Counted from the first letter of the stretch, positions 24,711 through 32,829 are shown. The stretch: DNA of 64,000 nt from RGIG2041 sp045578865 (GCA_045578865.1 JAZNLB010000005.1:1-64000); one strand, 5' to 3'. The notes: generated from the letters alone by a model not told the origin. Made by a program: numbers and translations.

Positions 24711-25190
24711 CTACTGTATCAAAATCCCGAATTGGGCAGCCTTTGCAAGATACGCTTCGCTCGGCTCAAAAATCAGATAAGCATTTTTGCCCTTCGCATC
24801 TGTAAACACAAGGGTGTAGCGTGTACTCTCGTCGCTCGACTTTGCCGCATTGAGTGCATGTTTTTCTTTTATTGCGCCGCGTGAGATACATACCACCCGC
24901 TCTGCATCTATCTGAGCAAGAACATTGTCATAGCTGCCGCTATTGTTGATAAAAATCAATTTACCGCCTTCAATTCTGTATTTATACGCAATCAAACCGT
25001 GGCGAAAGGCAAAATATATGCCCGCCGCAAGAACGCCGTAAAAACACAACCTTGCAATGCCTGCAAACGGCAACTTAAAAACTTCGTACACATTCACTAA
25101 AATATAGGTAAACACAAAACCCAAAATTACATATAAAACTATTTTTTTGCGGTCCTTTTTTGTAACCGCAACAGTTTCTTCATAATACAT
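24711..25190 (-). CDS. Two-span membrane protein with a PH-like cytoplasmic domain, unknown function
   Basis: 159 residues. Two adjacent hydrophobic segments (about residues 18-38 and 46-62) are followed by a soluble beta-rich region (YKYRIEGGKLIFINNSG ... RYTLVFTDAKGKNAYLIFEPSEAYLAK) resembling bacterial PH-like domains such as YcxB/YdbT types. No catalytic motif. It stands alone between the tiny Cys-rich gene and the rpsF operon, reading away from the latter. The family call is tentative. Confidence 0.6.
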   Translation of the reverse strand: MYYEETVAVTKKDRKKIVLYVILGFVFTYILVNVYEVFKLPFAGIARLCFYGVLAAGIYFAFRHGLIAYKYRIEGGKLIFINNSGSYDNVLAQIDAERVVCISRGAIKEKHALNAAKSSDESTRYTLVFTDAKGKNAYLIFEPSEAYLAKAAQFGILIQ

Positions 25191-25290
25191 AACTGCCCTC
25201 TATTCTACCCACCGATATAAAATATACTTCTGCTATTTTATCACTTTCAAACGGGATATGCAATAAAATATACATTTTTTCATTTTCTCC

Positions 25291-25319
25291 TTGACAAAGC
25301 AAAGACTTTATTGTACAAT
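25291..25319 (+). promoter_or_regulatory. Sigma-A promoter of rpsF-ssb-rpsR
   Basis: TTGACA (25291-25296), 17-nt spacer, TACAAT (25314-25319). Confidence 0.88.
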
Positions 25320-25323
25320 TATA

Positions 25324-25391
25324 GGGCTTGTGGTATGTCCGCAAGCAAATATTATCCTTACTCTGTGGGAGATACACAGGGTCAAAGTCCA
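25324..25391 (+). ncRNA. Structured rpsF leader, candidate S6:S18 autoregulatory element
   Basis: Two hairpins lie between the transcription start and the RBS. The first is GCTTGTGG/CCGCAAGC (25326-25346, loop TATGT). The second is an 8-bp stem ACTCTGTG/CACAGGGT (25360-25382). Many bacteria have an S6:S18-binding leader here with a conserved CCG; a CCG is present in the first 3' arm. I matched position and general form only. Confidence 0.35.
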
Positions 25392-25409
25392 GAAGGAGGT
25401 GTACAGACA

Positions 25410-25703
25410 ATGATCGAAATCATCAACAACTATGAAACCGTTTTCATCGTAAATCCTGATTTAGATGAAGAAAAGACTGAGGCAGTTGTTACCAAGATTA
25501 AGTCTTTGATCGAGTCTGCAGGCACAATTGAATCCATAGATGTATGGGGCAAAAGAAAGCTTGCTTACGAAATCAATGACAAATCCGAAGGTTACTATGT
25601 ATTGGTAAACTTCTCCTCGAAGAGCGATTTCCCGGCAGAGCTCGACCGTATCTACAAGATTACGGAAGACATCATGAGAAGCATCATCATTAAGAAAAAC
25701 TAA
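25410..25703 (+). CDS. rpsF: 30S ribosomal protein S6
   Basis: 97 residues. Seen: start MIEIINNYETVFIVNPDLDE, the WGKRKLAYEINDKSEGYY core, and IMRSIIIKK near the end. The start at 25410 follows GAAGGAGGTG; the longer frame from 25311 begins inside the promoter/leader and is rejected. First gene of the conserved rpsF-ssb-rpsR operon. Confidence 0.96.
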   Translation: MIEIINNYETVFIVNPDLDEEKTEAVVTKIKSLIESAGTIESIDVWGKRKLAYEINDKSEGYYVLVNFSSKSDFPAELDRIYKITEDIMRSIIIKKN

Positions 25704-25726
25704 TTCTACCACGAGGTGAAAAAGTT

Positions 25727-26182
25727 ATGAACAAAGCCATTTTGGTAGGCAGACTCACTGCGGACCCGGAACTCAAATCCACCCCGAACGGCGTGAATGT
25801 ATGTAGTTTTTCCGTGGCAGTTGACCGCAGATTTGTAAGAGCCGGCGAAGAACGCAAAGCAGATTTCATCAACTGTGTGGCATGGCGCCAGACGGCTGAA
25901 TTCATCAGCCGCTTCTTTTCCAAAGGTCGCATGATCGGTTTGGTTGGTTCTATCCAGACCAGAACATACAACGACAAAGACGGTAACAAGCGTTACGCAA
26001 CCGAAGTTGTTGTAGACGAAGCGTACTTTACAGAAAGCAAGGGTAGCTCTGCACCGCAGGGCGAGCGCACAAATAATTTTGGAGGCGCACCGGCAGCACC
26101 GGCAAACGATTTCGGTGCAGCAAACGATTTTGACCAAAACGACTTTATGCCGAGCATGTCCGATGACGATTTGCCGTTTTAA
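25727..26182 (+). CDS. ssb: Single-stranded DNA-binding protein
   Basis: 151 residues: OB fold (MNKAILVGRLTADPELKST ... FSVAVDRRF), a Gly/Ala/Asn-rich linker, and the acidic C-terminal tip DDDLPF that recruits repair and replication partners. Lies between rpsF and rpsR as in most Firmicutes. Confidence 0.96.
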   Translation: MNKAILVGRLTADPELKSTPNGVNVCSFSVAVDRRFVRAGEERKADFINCVAWRQTAEFISRFFSKGRMIGLVGSIQTRTYNDKDGNKRYATEVVVDEAYFTESKGSSAPQGERTNNFGGAPAAPANDFGAANDFDQNDFMPSMSDDDLPF

Positions 26183-26217
26183 GAAAGTCTAATTCAGTAA
26201 GATAGGAGGAAACGAAC

Positions 26218-26466
26218 ATGTCAGAAAGAATGGAAAGACCTGCTCGCGGTCCGAAGAGAGCGCGCAGAAAGGTTTGCGTATTTTGTGCAGATAAAGTAAC
26301 TGAAATTGATTACAAGGATACATTTAAACTCAAAAAGTTCATCTCGGAAAAATCCAAGATTGTACCGAGAAGAATCAGCGGTTGCTGTGCAAAGCATCAA
26401 AGAGAAGTAACAGAGGCAATCAAGAGAGCAAGACATATTGCACTTTTGCCGTATACTTCTGATTGA
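26218..26466 (+). CDS. rpsR: 30S ribosomal protein S18
   Basis: 82 residues. Seen: CVFCADKVTEIDYKD with a CxxC, a later CC in GCCAKHQREV, and the terminal ARHIALLPYT of S18. The Cys pattern suggests the zinc-binding form. Third gene of rpsF-ssb-rpsR; strong AGGAGG. Confidence 0.96.
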   Translation: MSERMERPARGPKRARRKVCVFCADKVTEIDYKDTFKLKKFISEKSKIVPRRISGCCAKHQREVTEAIKRARHIALLPYTSD

Positions 26467-26478
26467 TTTTAAAAAAAT

Positions 26479-26517
26479 TACCCTGCATCAGTTCTCTACG
26501 ATGCAGGGTATTTTTTT
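26479..26517. terminator. Terminator of the rpsF operon, convergent with feoB
   Basis: 11-bp stem TACCCTGCATC/GATGCAGGGTA and seven T. An A-rich stretch on the left lets it serve feoB too. Confidence 0.88.
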
Positions 26518-26524
26518 ATTCAAA

Positions 26525-28546
26525 TCAGAGAAACAACAGCCCGAAACTATATACCAAAAATGCAACGACCCAGGCAAACGCCGTCTGATACGCCATTGCA
26601 AGTACGGCGTGTCGCATAGAACCGAGTTCACGGCGCACTGCCGCCATAGCCGCAACACACGGCATATACAAAAGCGTAAATACCAAAAAGGATATCGCCT
26701 GCAATGGCGTAAACAGCGCTGCAAGTGCGCTACTCAGCGATGCCGCATCTGCGCCGGTGACCACCGCAAAGGTGCTGACCACCGCCTCTTTTGCCGCAAG
26801 CCCCGTTACAAGCGCGGCTACCGCTTCCCAGCGACCGAAGCCGAGCGGAGCAAAAATTGGTGCTACCCATTTGCCGATTTGTGCCAAGATGCTATCTGCA
26901 CCATCTTCTACCATATGGAAGCCAAAATCCAAACTTTGCAAAACCCAAAGCAAAATCGTTCCGATAAAGATGATGGTAAAGGCACGCACCAAAAAGTCCT
27001 TTGCCTTCTCCCACATGTGCAATACAACACTCTTGCCCGATGGCAAACGGTAGGCCGGCAATTCCATAACAAAGGGATTCGGCTTGCCTTTAAATATCGT
27101 ATTTTTCAAAAGCAACGCTGAGCAGATGCCCATTAAAATACCCGTCAGATACAATCCAAGCATCACGAATGCGCCATGCTTTGGAAAAAATGCCGCTGTA
27201 AACACCGCATAAATCGGCATTTTTGCACTGCACGACATAAACGGTACAAGTAAAATCGACATTTTACGGTCACGCTCGCTGGCAAGTGTTCTCGTTGCCA
27301 TAATCGCCGGCACACTGCAACCAAACCCCAGAAGCATCGGCACAAAAGAACGGCCGGAAAGTCCGATTTTGCGAAGCAGTTTGTCCATCACAAAAGCAAC
27401 GCGCGCCATGTAACCTGTATCCTCCAAAACGGAGAGGCAGAAAAACAGTACCAAAATCGTCGGCAAAAACGAAAGCACACTGCCCACGCCAGCGCAAGCG
27501 CCATCAATGACAAGCGAGATGAGCCACGCACTTACACCCCATTTTGTCAAAAGTGTACCGAGCGCAGCAATACCAGCATCCACACCCATACTCATATAAT
27601 CGGAAAGTGTAGCCCCAATCGGCCCAAATGTGATGTAAAACACCAAAAACATGATGCACAAAAAGATTGGAATGGCCAGATACTTATGTGTTAAAACCGC
27701 ATCTATCTTTACGCTGCGCGCCTGCTCTTTTGTCTGTTCGCGCTGTTTTTTGACCGCTTCTCTACAAACTTTGCCGATAAAATCATAACGCATGTCCGCC
27801 AAAGCAGCATCTCGGTATGTCCCCAAGTTTTTCTCTAAATCCTTGGCTAAAATCTCAATTAACTCTATCTCATTTTCGTGAAGCGCTAATTGCGATTGCA
27901 TCGGCATATCGCCCTCGACCAGTTTTGTTGCCGCAAAACGCGTCGGAATTCTCTTTGCAATCGCATGGTCTTCCACGATATGCTCTACCGCATGAATGAC
28001 TTTATGTAAATCCCCAATTTCGCAAAAATCAATCTTTTGCGGTTTTCTTTTCTCACGCACCACTTGCATTGCAAGGCGCGTGAGTTCATCAATCCCATCG
28101 TTTTTCGCCGCCGAAATCGGCACTACGGGCACGCCGAGTTTTTTAGAAAGCTTGTCTATATCTATATATGTACCGTTTGCCACAACCTCGTCCATCATAT
28201 TAAGAGCAACAATCATCGGAATCTCTAATTCCGTAAGTTGCAGCGTCAAATACAAATTACGCTCAATATTGGTCGCATCCACAATGTTGATAATACCATC
28301 CGGCTTCTCTAAGAGCGCAAAATCGCGCGTTAAAACCTCTTCGGAGGTATATGGCGACAAAGAGTAGATGCCGGGCAAGTCCACCACAGTTGCATCTTTA
28401 TATTTCCGGATTTGTCCTTCTTTTTTCTCCACCGTCACGCCTGGAAAATTGCCAACATGCTGATTGGCGCCCGTCAGTTGATTAAACAATGTCGTTTTGC
28501 CGGAATTTTGATTGCCGATAAGCGCAAAAACCGTTCCCATAATCAT
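26525..28546 (-). CDS. feoB: Ferrous iron transporter FeoB
   Basis: 673-residue membrane protein that takes up Fe(II). Seen: N-terminal G domain with GNQNSGKTTLFNQLTG (G1, residues 11-18 onward), DLPGIYSLSPY (G3) and NMMDE (G4), a guanine-dissociation-inhibitor-like helical region, then two Gate domains with conserved GFGCSVPAIMATRT and LLFL end. The ATG overlaps the feoA stop (ATGA). Expected to be made under iron-poor anaerobic conditions. Confidence 0.95.
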   Translation of the reverse strand: MIMGTVFALIGNQNSGKTTLFNQLTGANQHVGNFPGVTVEKKEGQIRKYKDATVVDLPGIYSLSPYTSEEVLTRDFALLEKPDGIINIVDATNIERNLYLTLQLTELEIPMIVALNMMDEVVANGTYIDIDKLSKKLGVPVVPISAAKNDGIDELTRLAMQVVREKRKPQKIDFCEIGDLHKVIHAVEHIVEDHAIAKRIPTRFAATKLVEGDMPMQSQLALHENEIELIEILAKDLEKNLGTYRDAALADMRYDFIGKVCREAVKKQREQTKEQARSVKIDAVLTHKYLAIPIFLCIMFLVFYITFGPIGATLSDYMSMGVDAGIAALGTLLTKWGVSAWLISLVIDGACAGVGSVLSFLPTILVLFFCLSVLEDTGYMARVAFVMDKLLRKIGLSGRSFVPMLLGFGCSVPAIMATRTLASERDRKMSILLVPFMSCSAKMPIYAVFTAAFFPKHGAFVMLGLYLTGILMGICSALLLKNTIFKGKPNPFVMELPAYRLPSGKSVVLHMWEKAKDFLVRAFTIIFIGTILLWVLQSLDFGFHMVEDGADSILAQIGKWVAPIFAPLGFGRWEAVAALVTGLAAKEAVVSTFAVVTGADAASLSSALAALFTPLQAISFLVFTLLYMPCVAAMAAVRRELGSMRHAVLAMAYQTAFAWVVAFLVYSFGLLFL

Positions 28547-28767
28547 CGCACCTCCACTTCAATATTTGCTGCCTCCGCCTTACGAAGTGTAAGCTCATAT
28601 CCACGCAGAAAAATCTGCATCGGGTCGCCGAGCGGCGCCAATTTACGCACATACACCTCAGTGTTCGGCGTTAGTCCCATATCCAAAAGTCTTCGGCGGA
28701 TGGCACTTTCGCCGTCCACGGCGCAAATCATGCCATTTTGGCCGACTTGTAAATCTGCAAGTTTCAT
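28543..28767 (-). CDS. feoA: Ferrous iron transport protein FeoA
   Basis: 74-residue SH3-like cytoplasmic protein that assists FeoB. Seen: LADLQVGQNGMICAV, RRLLDMGLTPNTEV and GDPMQIFLRGYELTLRKAEA, all typical. AAGGGG precedes the ATG; that ribosome binding site lies within a copy of an 18-bp repeat that also occurs upstream of the promoter. Confidence 0.93.
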   Translation of the reverse strand: MKLADLQVGQNGMICAVDGESAIRRRLLDMGLTPNTEVYVRKLAPLGDPMQIFLRGYELTLRKAEAANIEVEVR

Positions 28768-28785
28768 AGTTAGTCACCCCTTACC
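28768..28785. promoter_or_regulatory. feo operator candidate, promoter-distal copy (over the RBS)
   Basis: AGTTAGTCACCCCTTACC, 15 of 18 bases shared with the copy at 28838-28855. It covers the feoA ribosome binding site and lies 8 bp past the -10. Confidence 0.45.
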
Positions 28786-28792
28786 GCCGATA

Positions 28793-28821
28793 ATTATATA
28801 CATTTTCCCTTGCTATGTCAA
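28793..28821 (-). promoter_or_regulatory. Sigma-A promoter of feoAB
   Basis: TTGACA (28821-28816), 17-nt spacer, TATAAT (28798-28793): a perfect consensus promoter, so strong repression by a regulator is expected. Confidence 0.88.
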
Positions 28822-28837
28822 TACTTTTTCCGAAAAA

Positions 28838-28855
28838 AGTTAGTCTTGCCTTACC
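28838..28855. promoter_or_regulatory. feo operator candidate, upstream copy
   Basis: AGTTAGTCTTGCCTTACC, a near copy of 28768-28785, 16 bp upstream of the -35. Each copy is an imperfect 6-N6-6 dyad. A DtxR/IdeR- or Fur-type iron regulator is the natural candidate. Confidence 0.45.
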
Positions 28856-28893
28856 ATTTTATAAAAAATATTCCTTTCATTCTATGTGCAAAC

Positions 28894-28922
28894 TTGACTT
28901 TATATTTCTTTCTCGGTATAAT
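28894..28922 (+). promoter_or_regulatory. Sigma-A promoter of the tagA-like gene
   Basis: TTGACT (28894-28899), 17-nt spacer, TATAAT (28917-28922); divergent from feoAB. Confidence 0.85.
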
Positions 28923-28945
28923 GTAATGGCTATGGAGGTGGCTCT

Positions 28946-29686
28946 ATGCGTAAAACCATAAACATATTAGGTGTGCACATTGATTGCCTGACACAGGGGC
29001 AAGCGCTCGATACCTTGTCGGGCTTTTTAGATACCCCAACAACCGATATTGTGTTTACACCAAATTCCGAAATTATATATGCCGCCTATAAAGATGCACA
29101 GTTTCGTGACCGTCTTAACAGTGCAAGCCTCAATACGGCAGATGGTATCGGCGTGGTCTATGCCTCTAAGATTTTAGGAAAACCGCTCGCTGAGCGTGTA
29201 GCAGGTTTTGACTTAATGTGTGCCTTTATGGGAGTGTGTGCAAAAAAAGGTGCACGCGTGTTTTTATTCGGCTCTAAAGAAGGTGTCGGCAAAGAAGCGG
29301 CTGATGAACTTGTGCGCCGCTACCCCGACTTAAATATCTGCGGTATTCGCAACGGCTATTTTACCGCTGCGGACACTGAGGACATTATCGCACAAATGAA
29401 TGCGGCAAAGCCGGATGTCATTTTGGTATGCTTGGGTGCGCCCAAGCAGGAAAACTGGATTTTTGACAATGCACCAAGGTTAAATGCAAAAATCATGATG
29501 GGTTGCGGAGGCAGTCTGGATGTGCTGGCAGGCAAAGTAGAGCGCGCGCCGGAGAGTTGGCAAAAACTCGGGCTTGAATGGGCATACCGCTTAAAAAAAG
29601 AACCGAAGCGCATCGGACGCATGATGGCACTACCGAAATTTGCCTGGACCGTGCTTTTGCACGGCAGAAAATATAAGGAGAACTGA
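28946..29686 (+). CDS. tagA: WecG/TagA/CpsF family glycosyltransferase
   Basis: 246-residue GT26 enzyme transferring N-acetylmannosaminuronic-type or ManNAc residues to a lipid-linked GlcNAc acceptor in wall-polymer synthesis. Seen: TPNSEI near residue 38, NTADGIGVVYASKIL near 64 (the conserved Asp), LFGSKEGVG, and LGAPKQENWI with the C-terminal RAPESWQKLGLEWAYRL appendage that targets membrane. The tmk gene follows at once (1-nt gap), so they are co-transcribed. It may feed the polysaccharide cluster at 51-59 kb, an inference. Confidence 0.9.
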   Translation: MRKTINILGVHIDCLTQGQALDTLSGFLDTPTTDIVFTPNSEIIYAAYKDAQFRDRLNSASLNTADGIGVVYASKILGKPLAERVAGFDLMCAFMGVCAKKGARVFLFGSKEGVGKEAADELVRRYPDLNICGIRNGYFTAADTEDIIAQMNAAKPDVILVCLGAPKQENWIFDNAPRLNAKIMMGCGGSLDVLAGKVERAPESWQKLGLEWAYRLKKEPKRIGRMMALPKFAWTVLLHGRKYKEN

Positions 29687-29687
29687 T

Positions 29688-30353
29688 ATGGGCACTTTAT
29701 TTGTGATTGAAGGGGTAGACGGCGCAGGCAAGGCCACGCAAACGGCAAAACTCATAGAGCGACTGACCGCCGAGGGCAAAAACCCCTTAAAACTGACCTT
29801 TCCCGACTATGAAAACAATTCTTCGGACATTGTAAAAATGTATCTAAACGGCACCTTCGGTACACACGCCGAGGATGTAAATGCCAAAGCGGCATCCACT
29901 TTTTTTGCCATTGACCGCTATGTGTCCTATAAAACACGCTGGGAAAAAGATTTTCTGGACAATCGAATAATCGTGGCAGACCGCTATGTGACCTCCAATA
30001 TGATTCATCAGGCTTCTAAATTAGGCAGCGTAGAAGAAAAGAAAGCTTTTATTGACTGGCTGGCAGATTTCGAGTACGGCATCTATAAGTTGCCGAGACC
30101 AACCAAGGTCGTCTTTTTAGATATGCCGCCCGAATATGCAGCTGAGCTTACAAAAACGCGCGCCAATAAATCCACCGGCGAAATGGTGCAGGATATTCAC
30201 GAAAGCGACCGCGCCTACATTCAAAAAAGTTACGAGAATGCGCTTTGGGTTGCCAAAAACTACGGCTGGCACATTATCTGTTGTGTCAAAGACGGACAAA
30301 TTCGCACAATCGAAGACATTTCTGAAGAAGTGTATAACTTCTTTATGCCGTGA
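29688..30353 (+). CDS. tmk: Thymidylate kinase
   Basis: 221 residues, phosphorylates dTMP to dTDP. Seen: P-loop EGVDGAGKATQT near residues 7-18 (with Ala in place of the usual Thr/Ser after the Lys), LTFPDYENNSSDIV, ADRYVTSNMIHQ (DRY motif) and a lid region near residue 160. The start at 29688 follows AAGGAG; the longer frame is the tagA end in another phase. A variant, longer thymidylate kinase type seen in Clostridia. Confidence 0.85.
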   Translation: MGTLFVIEGVDGAGKATQTAKLIERLTAEGKNPLKLTFPDYENNSSDIVKMYLNGTFGTHAEDVNAKAASTFFAIDRYVSYKTRWEKDFLDNRIIVADRYVTSNMIHQASKLGSVEEKKAFIDWLADFEYGIYKLPRPTKVVFLDMPPEYAAELTKTRANKSTGEMVQDIHESDRAYIQKSYENALWVAKNYGWHIICCVKDGQIRTIEDISEEVYNFFMP

Positions 30354-30393
30354 AGGGTGTAAAATATACACGCTCGGCACTTTGATTTTTGCG

Positions 30394-30422
30394 TTGCACA
30401 AACCAAAAGCAAGTACTACAAT
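30394..30422 (+). promoter_or_regulatory. Promoter candidate for queT
   Basis: TTGCAC (30394-30399), 17-nt spacer, TACAAT (30417-30422). The start point would fall right at the 5' end of the riboswitch. Confidence 0.55.
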
Positions 30423-30429
30423 AACAAAC

Positions 30430-30471
30430 AGTGAGTTCGAAACCATCCTCACTTAAATCAAAACTAGGGAG
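30430..30471 (+). ncRNA. PreQ1-I riboswitch
   Basis: P1 is AGTGAG (30430-30435) pairing with CTCACT (30448-30453). The loop is TTCGAAACCATC. An A-rich tail TAAATCAAAACTAGGG can form the H-type pseudoknot with loop C residues and contains the RBS (AGGGAG). This matches the compact preQ1-I layout and lies directly before a queT gene, whose product imports queuosine precursors. Sequestering of the RBS implies translational control. Confidence 0.8.
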
Positions 30472-30479
30472 TGTAAAAA

Positions 30480-30956
30480 ATGAAAAAAACAAAAAACCTA
30501 ACCACTGCGGCGCTGATTGCCGCGTTGTATGTCGTACTGACATATCTGGCAAATCTGCTCGGTCTGGCAAACGGCGCAGTACAAATCCGATTTTCCGAAG
30601 CGCTGACCATATTGCCGCTCTTTACCTCTGCCGCCGTACCCGGTCTTACCGTCGGTTGCCTCTTGGCAAACTTGCTGACCGGTTGTGCGTTCTGGGATGT
30701 GTTGTTCGGCACAATGGCCACCCTGCTCGGTGCGCTCGGTACGCGTTATTTGTCTAAAAAAAGCAAGTGGCTTGCGCCGCTGTATCCGATTTTGGCAAAC
30801 ACGCTGATTATACCGTTCGTGCTTGCCTATGTCTACGGTGCATCTGAGGCGATGTGGTATCTGTTTTTAACCGTCGCCGTCGGTGAAATTCTCTCCTGCG
30901 GCGCACTCGGTATACTCGTAGCAAACGCTCTTGAAAAGAATAAACTGTTCAAATAA
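30480..30956 (+). CDS. queT: Queuosine precursor transporter QueT
   Basis: 158-residue integral membrane protein, S component of an ECF-type transporter for preQ1 or related queuosine precursors. Seen: TTAALIAALYVVLT, the hallmark GAVQIRFSEAL segment, and PGLTVGCLLANLLTG; about five transmembrane helices. The preQ1-I riboswitch just upstream supports the substrate. No queuosine biosynthesis genes are nearby, consistent with salvage. Confidence 0.92.
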   Translation: MKKTKNLTTAALIAALYVVLTYLANLLGLANGAVQIRFSEALTILPLFTSAAVPGLTVGCLLANLLTGCAFWDVLFGTMATLLGALGTRYLSKKSKWLAPLYPILANTLIIPFVLAYVYGASEAMWYLFLTVAVGEILSCGALGILVANALEKNKLFK

Positions 30957-30957
30957 A

Positions 30958-30991
30958 AATACACCTGATACACAACTGTATCAGGTGTATT
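30958..30991. terminator. Bidirectional terminator between queT and udp
   Basis: 15-bp perfect stem AATACACCTGATACA/TGTATCAGGTGTATT, 4-nt loop, serving convergent genes. Confidence 0.88.
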
Positions 30992-30994
30992 TGT

Positions 30995-31762
30995 TTATTC
31001 TCTGTCTAATCGAATCAATTCTCTTATCGCTTCAATGGCCGTAAGAATTGCCGGTTCTGTTTCATGGCAGATGTTATTTTCCAATCCTTTATCCTGTCGG
31101 TTTTGATTGCCGACGGTTAAAAGCACCGTTCCGGCACGCACATCCAGGTAACTGCTGACCACAAACAGCGCCGCCGACTCCATCTCCGATGCTTTTACGC
31201 CAAGTTTTCCGTATGCCTCCCACTTTTGCAAAAGCGCATGCGAAACCGGCATTTTTTCAGGTTCATGCTGACCGTAAAAAGAGTCTTTGGATTGCACAAC
31301 TCCCGTATGGAAGGTGTAACCCGTGCGCTTTGCCGCTGCCACCAGCGCCGTCGTAACGGCAAAATCCGCCACGGCAGGAAACTCAATCGGCGCATATTCC
31401 AAAGTTGTACCCTCCTGGCGCACTGAGCCGGTAGCAATCACCAAATCGCCGCCGCACACCTCCAAGGACATTCCGCCGCAAGTGCCGACACGAATAAAAG
31501 TATCTGCGCCGCATCGTACCAGTTCTTCTATCGCAATCGCCGCAGAAGGACCGCCGATACCCGTACTCGTTACGCTGACCATTTCACCATCCAAAGATCC
31601 GGTATAAGTCACATACTCACGGTTATCCGCTACAAGGCGTGCATCTTCAAAATGCGCCGCGATTTTAGCACATCGTTTCGGGTCGCCCGGCAAAATAACA
31701 TATCTGCCGCAATCTCCGTGCCGAAGTCCTATATGATATTGCTTATCCGTAGAATAAATCAT
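30995..31762 (-). CDS. udp: Uridine phosphorylase
   Basis: 255 residues, nucleoside phosphorylase family 1; splits uridine to uracil and ribose-1-phosphate. Seen: ILPGDPKRC (phosphate binding), STGIGGPSAAIAIEEL, RVGTCGGM, and the substrate motif SEMESAALF. The GVVQSKDSFYGQ segment favours uridine phosphorylase over purine enzymes. Overlaps the cdd stop by 4 bp; together they form a pyrimidine salvage pair. Confidence 0.88.
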   Translation of the reverse strand: MIYSTDKQYHIGLRHGDCGRYVILPGDPKRCAKIAAHFEDARLVADNREYVTYTGSLDGEMVSVTSTGIGGPSAAIAIEELVRCGADTFIRVGTCGGMSLEVCGGDLVIATGSVRQEGTTLEYAPIEFPAVADFAVTTALVAAAKRTGYTFHTGVVQSKDSFYGQHEPEKMPVSHALLQKWEAYGKLGVKASEMESAALFVVSSYLDVRAGTVLLTVGNQNRQDKGLENNICHETEPAILTAIEAIRELIRLDRE

Positions 31763-32157
31763 ACATTTTCCTCCTCGCCGAATGTATGCGGCAATAATTC
31801 ACCGAGTGTACATTCTCGGATTTCGGTTTCACTTTTAACCAGATAGACAGTGCAGTTTTTATCAGCAAATTCCGAAAGCACCTGTCTACACGCACCACAC
31901 GGCATGCAAACTTGAACTTCGCCCTTGCCGCCTGCAATAGCGACCGCCGTGATTTTCCTCTCCCCCGCGCTTACCGCCGCAAACAAGGCACTTCGCTCGG
32001 CACAGTTGGTCAATCCATAACTGATATTTTCCACATTTGCCCCTGTATAAACATTGCCGCTGTCGCACAAAACGGCGGCACCGACCTTAAAATCAGAGTA
32101 TGGCGCATACGCATTTTCCCTTGCCACAAGCGCAAGATTAGCCAGTTTTTCTTTCAT
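31759..32157 (-). CDS. cdd: Cytidine deaminase
   Basis: 132 residues, zinc enzyme turning cytidine and deoxycytidine into uridine forms, which the next gene's product then cleaves. Seen: NCAERSALFAA (catalytic Glu with zinc Cys) and PCGACRQVL (two zinc Cys), start KVGAAVLCDSG. The ATG at 32157 follows AGAGGTG; the in-frame TTG is rejected. Confidence 0.95.
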   Translation of the reverse strand: MKEKLANLALVARENAYAPYSDFKVGAAVLCDSGNVYTGANVENISYGLTNCAERSALFAAVSAGERKITAVAIAGGKGEVQVCMPCGACRQVLSEFADKNCTVYLVKSETEIRECTLGELLPHTFGEEENV

Positions 32158-32177
32158 ACAAAACACCTCTTGGGTTT

Positions 32178-32206
32178 ATTGTATTTTATATTCTAAATCT
32201 TGTCAA
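32178..32206 (-). promoter_or_regulatory. Sigma-A promoter of cdd-udp
   Basis: TTGACA (32206-32201), 17-nt spacer, TACAAT (32183-32178). Its -35 coincides with the -35 of the divergent promoter at 32200-32228. Confidence 0.85.
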
Positions 32207-32228
32207 TAGATTTGTTTTGTTGTATAAT
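32200..32228 (+). promoter_or_regulatory. Sigma-A promoter of the phosphoesterase gene
   Basis: TTGTCA (32200-32205), 17-nt spacer, TATAAT (32223-32228), overlapping the cdd -35. Confidence 0.82.
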
Positions 32229-32261
32229 GATTACAATAACATACAGTATGGAGGCTTTTTT

Positions 32262-32795
32262 ATGAAATGGTTTATCGCATCGGATATACACGGCAGTGCA
32301 TACTACTGCAAAAAAATGCTTGATTGCTTTGATGCGGAAAAGGCAGACAAAATGCTTTTGCTCGGCGATATTTTGTATCACGGACCGAGAAACGATTTGC
32401 CGAAGGACTACAACCCCAAGGCCGTAATTGAAATGCTCAATGCACGCAAAGAACAAATCCTGTGTGTGCGTGGCAACTGCGATGCAGAGGTAGACCAGAT
32501 GGTACTTGCCTTCCCGATTTTAGCGGACTACTGCACGATTACGGATGCAGATAAAATCATCTACGCAACCCATGGACATAATTTTAACGAAAACAACCTG
32601 CCGCCCCTTCAAAAAGGCGATATATTATTGCACGGTCACACACATGTACCCAAGTGCACCGTACACGAAAATTACACCTATATCAACCCCGGCTCGGTAT
32701 CCATTCCAAAGGAGGATAGCCACCACGGTTATCTGATTTTGGAAAATGGTGTGTTTGTGTGGAAAGATTTGGATGGGAATATTGTGAATCTGTAA
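32262..32795 (+). CDS. yfcE: YfcE-type metallophosphoesterase
   Basis: 177 residues, calcineurin-like phosphodiesterase of the YfcE/MJ0936 family. Seen: SDIHGS near residue 7, LLGDILYHGP, VRGNCD, and the metal ligands in ATHGHN and HGHTHVPK. Acts on small phosphodiesters; natural substrate unknown. The start at 32262 follows GGAGG. Single gene with a terminator. Confidence 0.88.
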   Translation: MKWFIASDIHGSAYYCKKMLDCFDAEKADKMLLLGDILYHGPRNDLPKDYNPKAVIEMLNARKEQILCVRGNCDAEVDQMVLAFPILADYCTITDADKIIYATHGHNFNENNLPPLQKGDILLHGHTHVPKCTVHENYTYINPGSVSIPKEDSHHGYLILENGVFVWKDLDGNIVNL

Positions 32796-32797
32796 TA

Positions 32798-32828
32798 AAA
32801 CTGCCGCAGGCTAAACCTGCGGCAGTTT
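32798..32828. terminator. Terminator between phosphoesterase gene and rlmB
   Basis: 13-bp stem AAACTGCCGCAGG/CCTGCGGCAGTTT, loop CTAAA; usable on both strands. Confidence 0.85.
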
Positions 32829-32829
32829 C

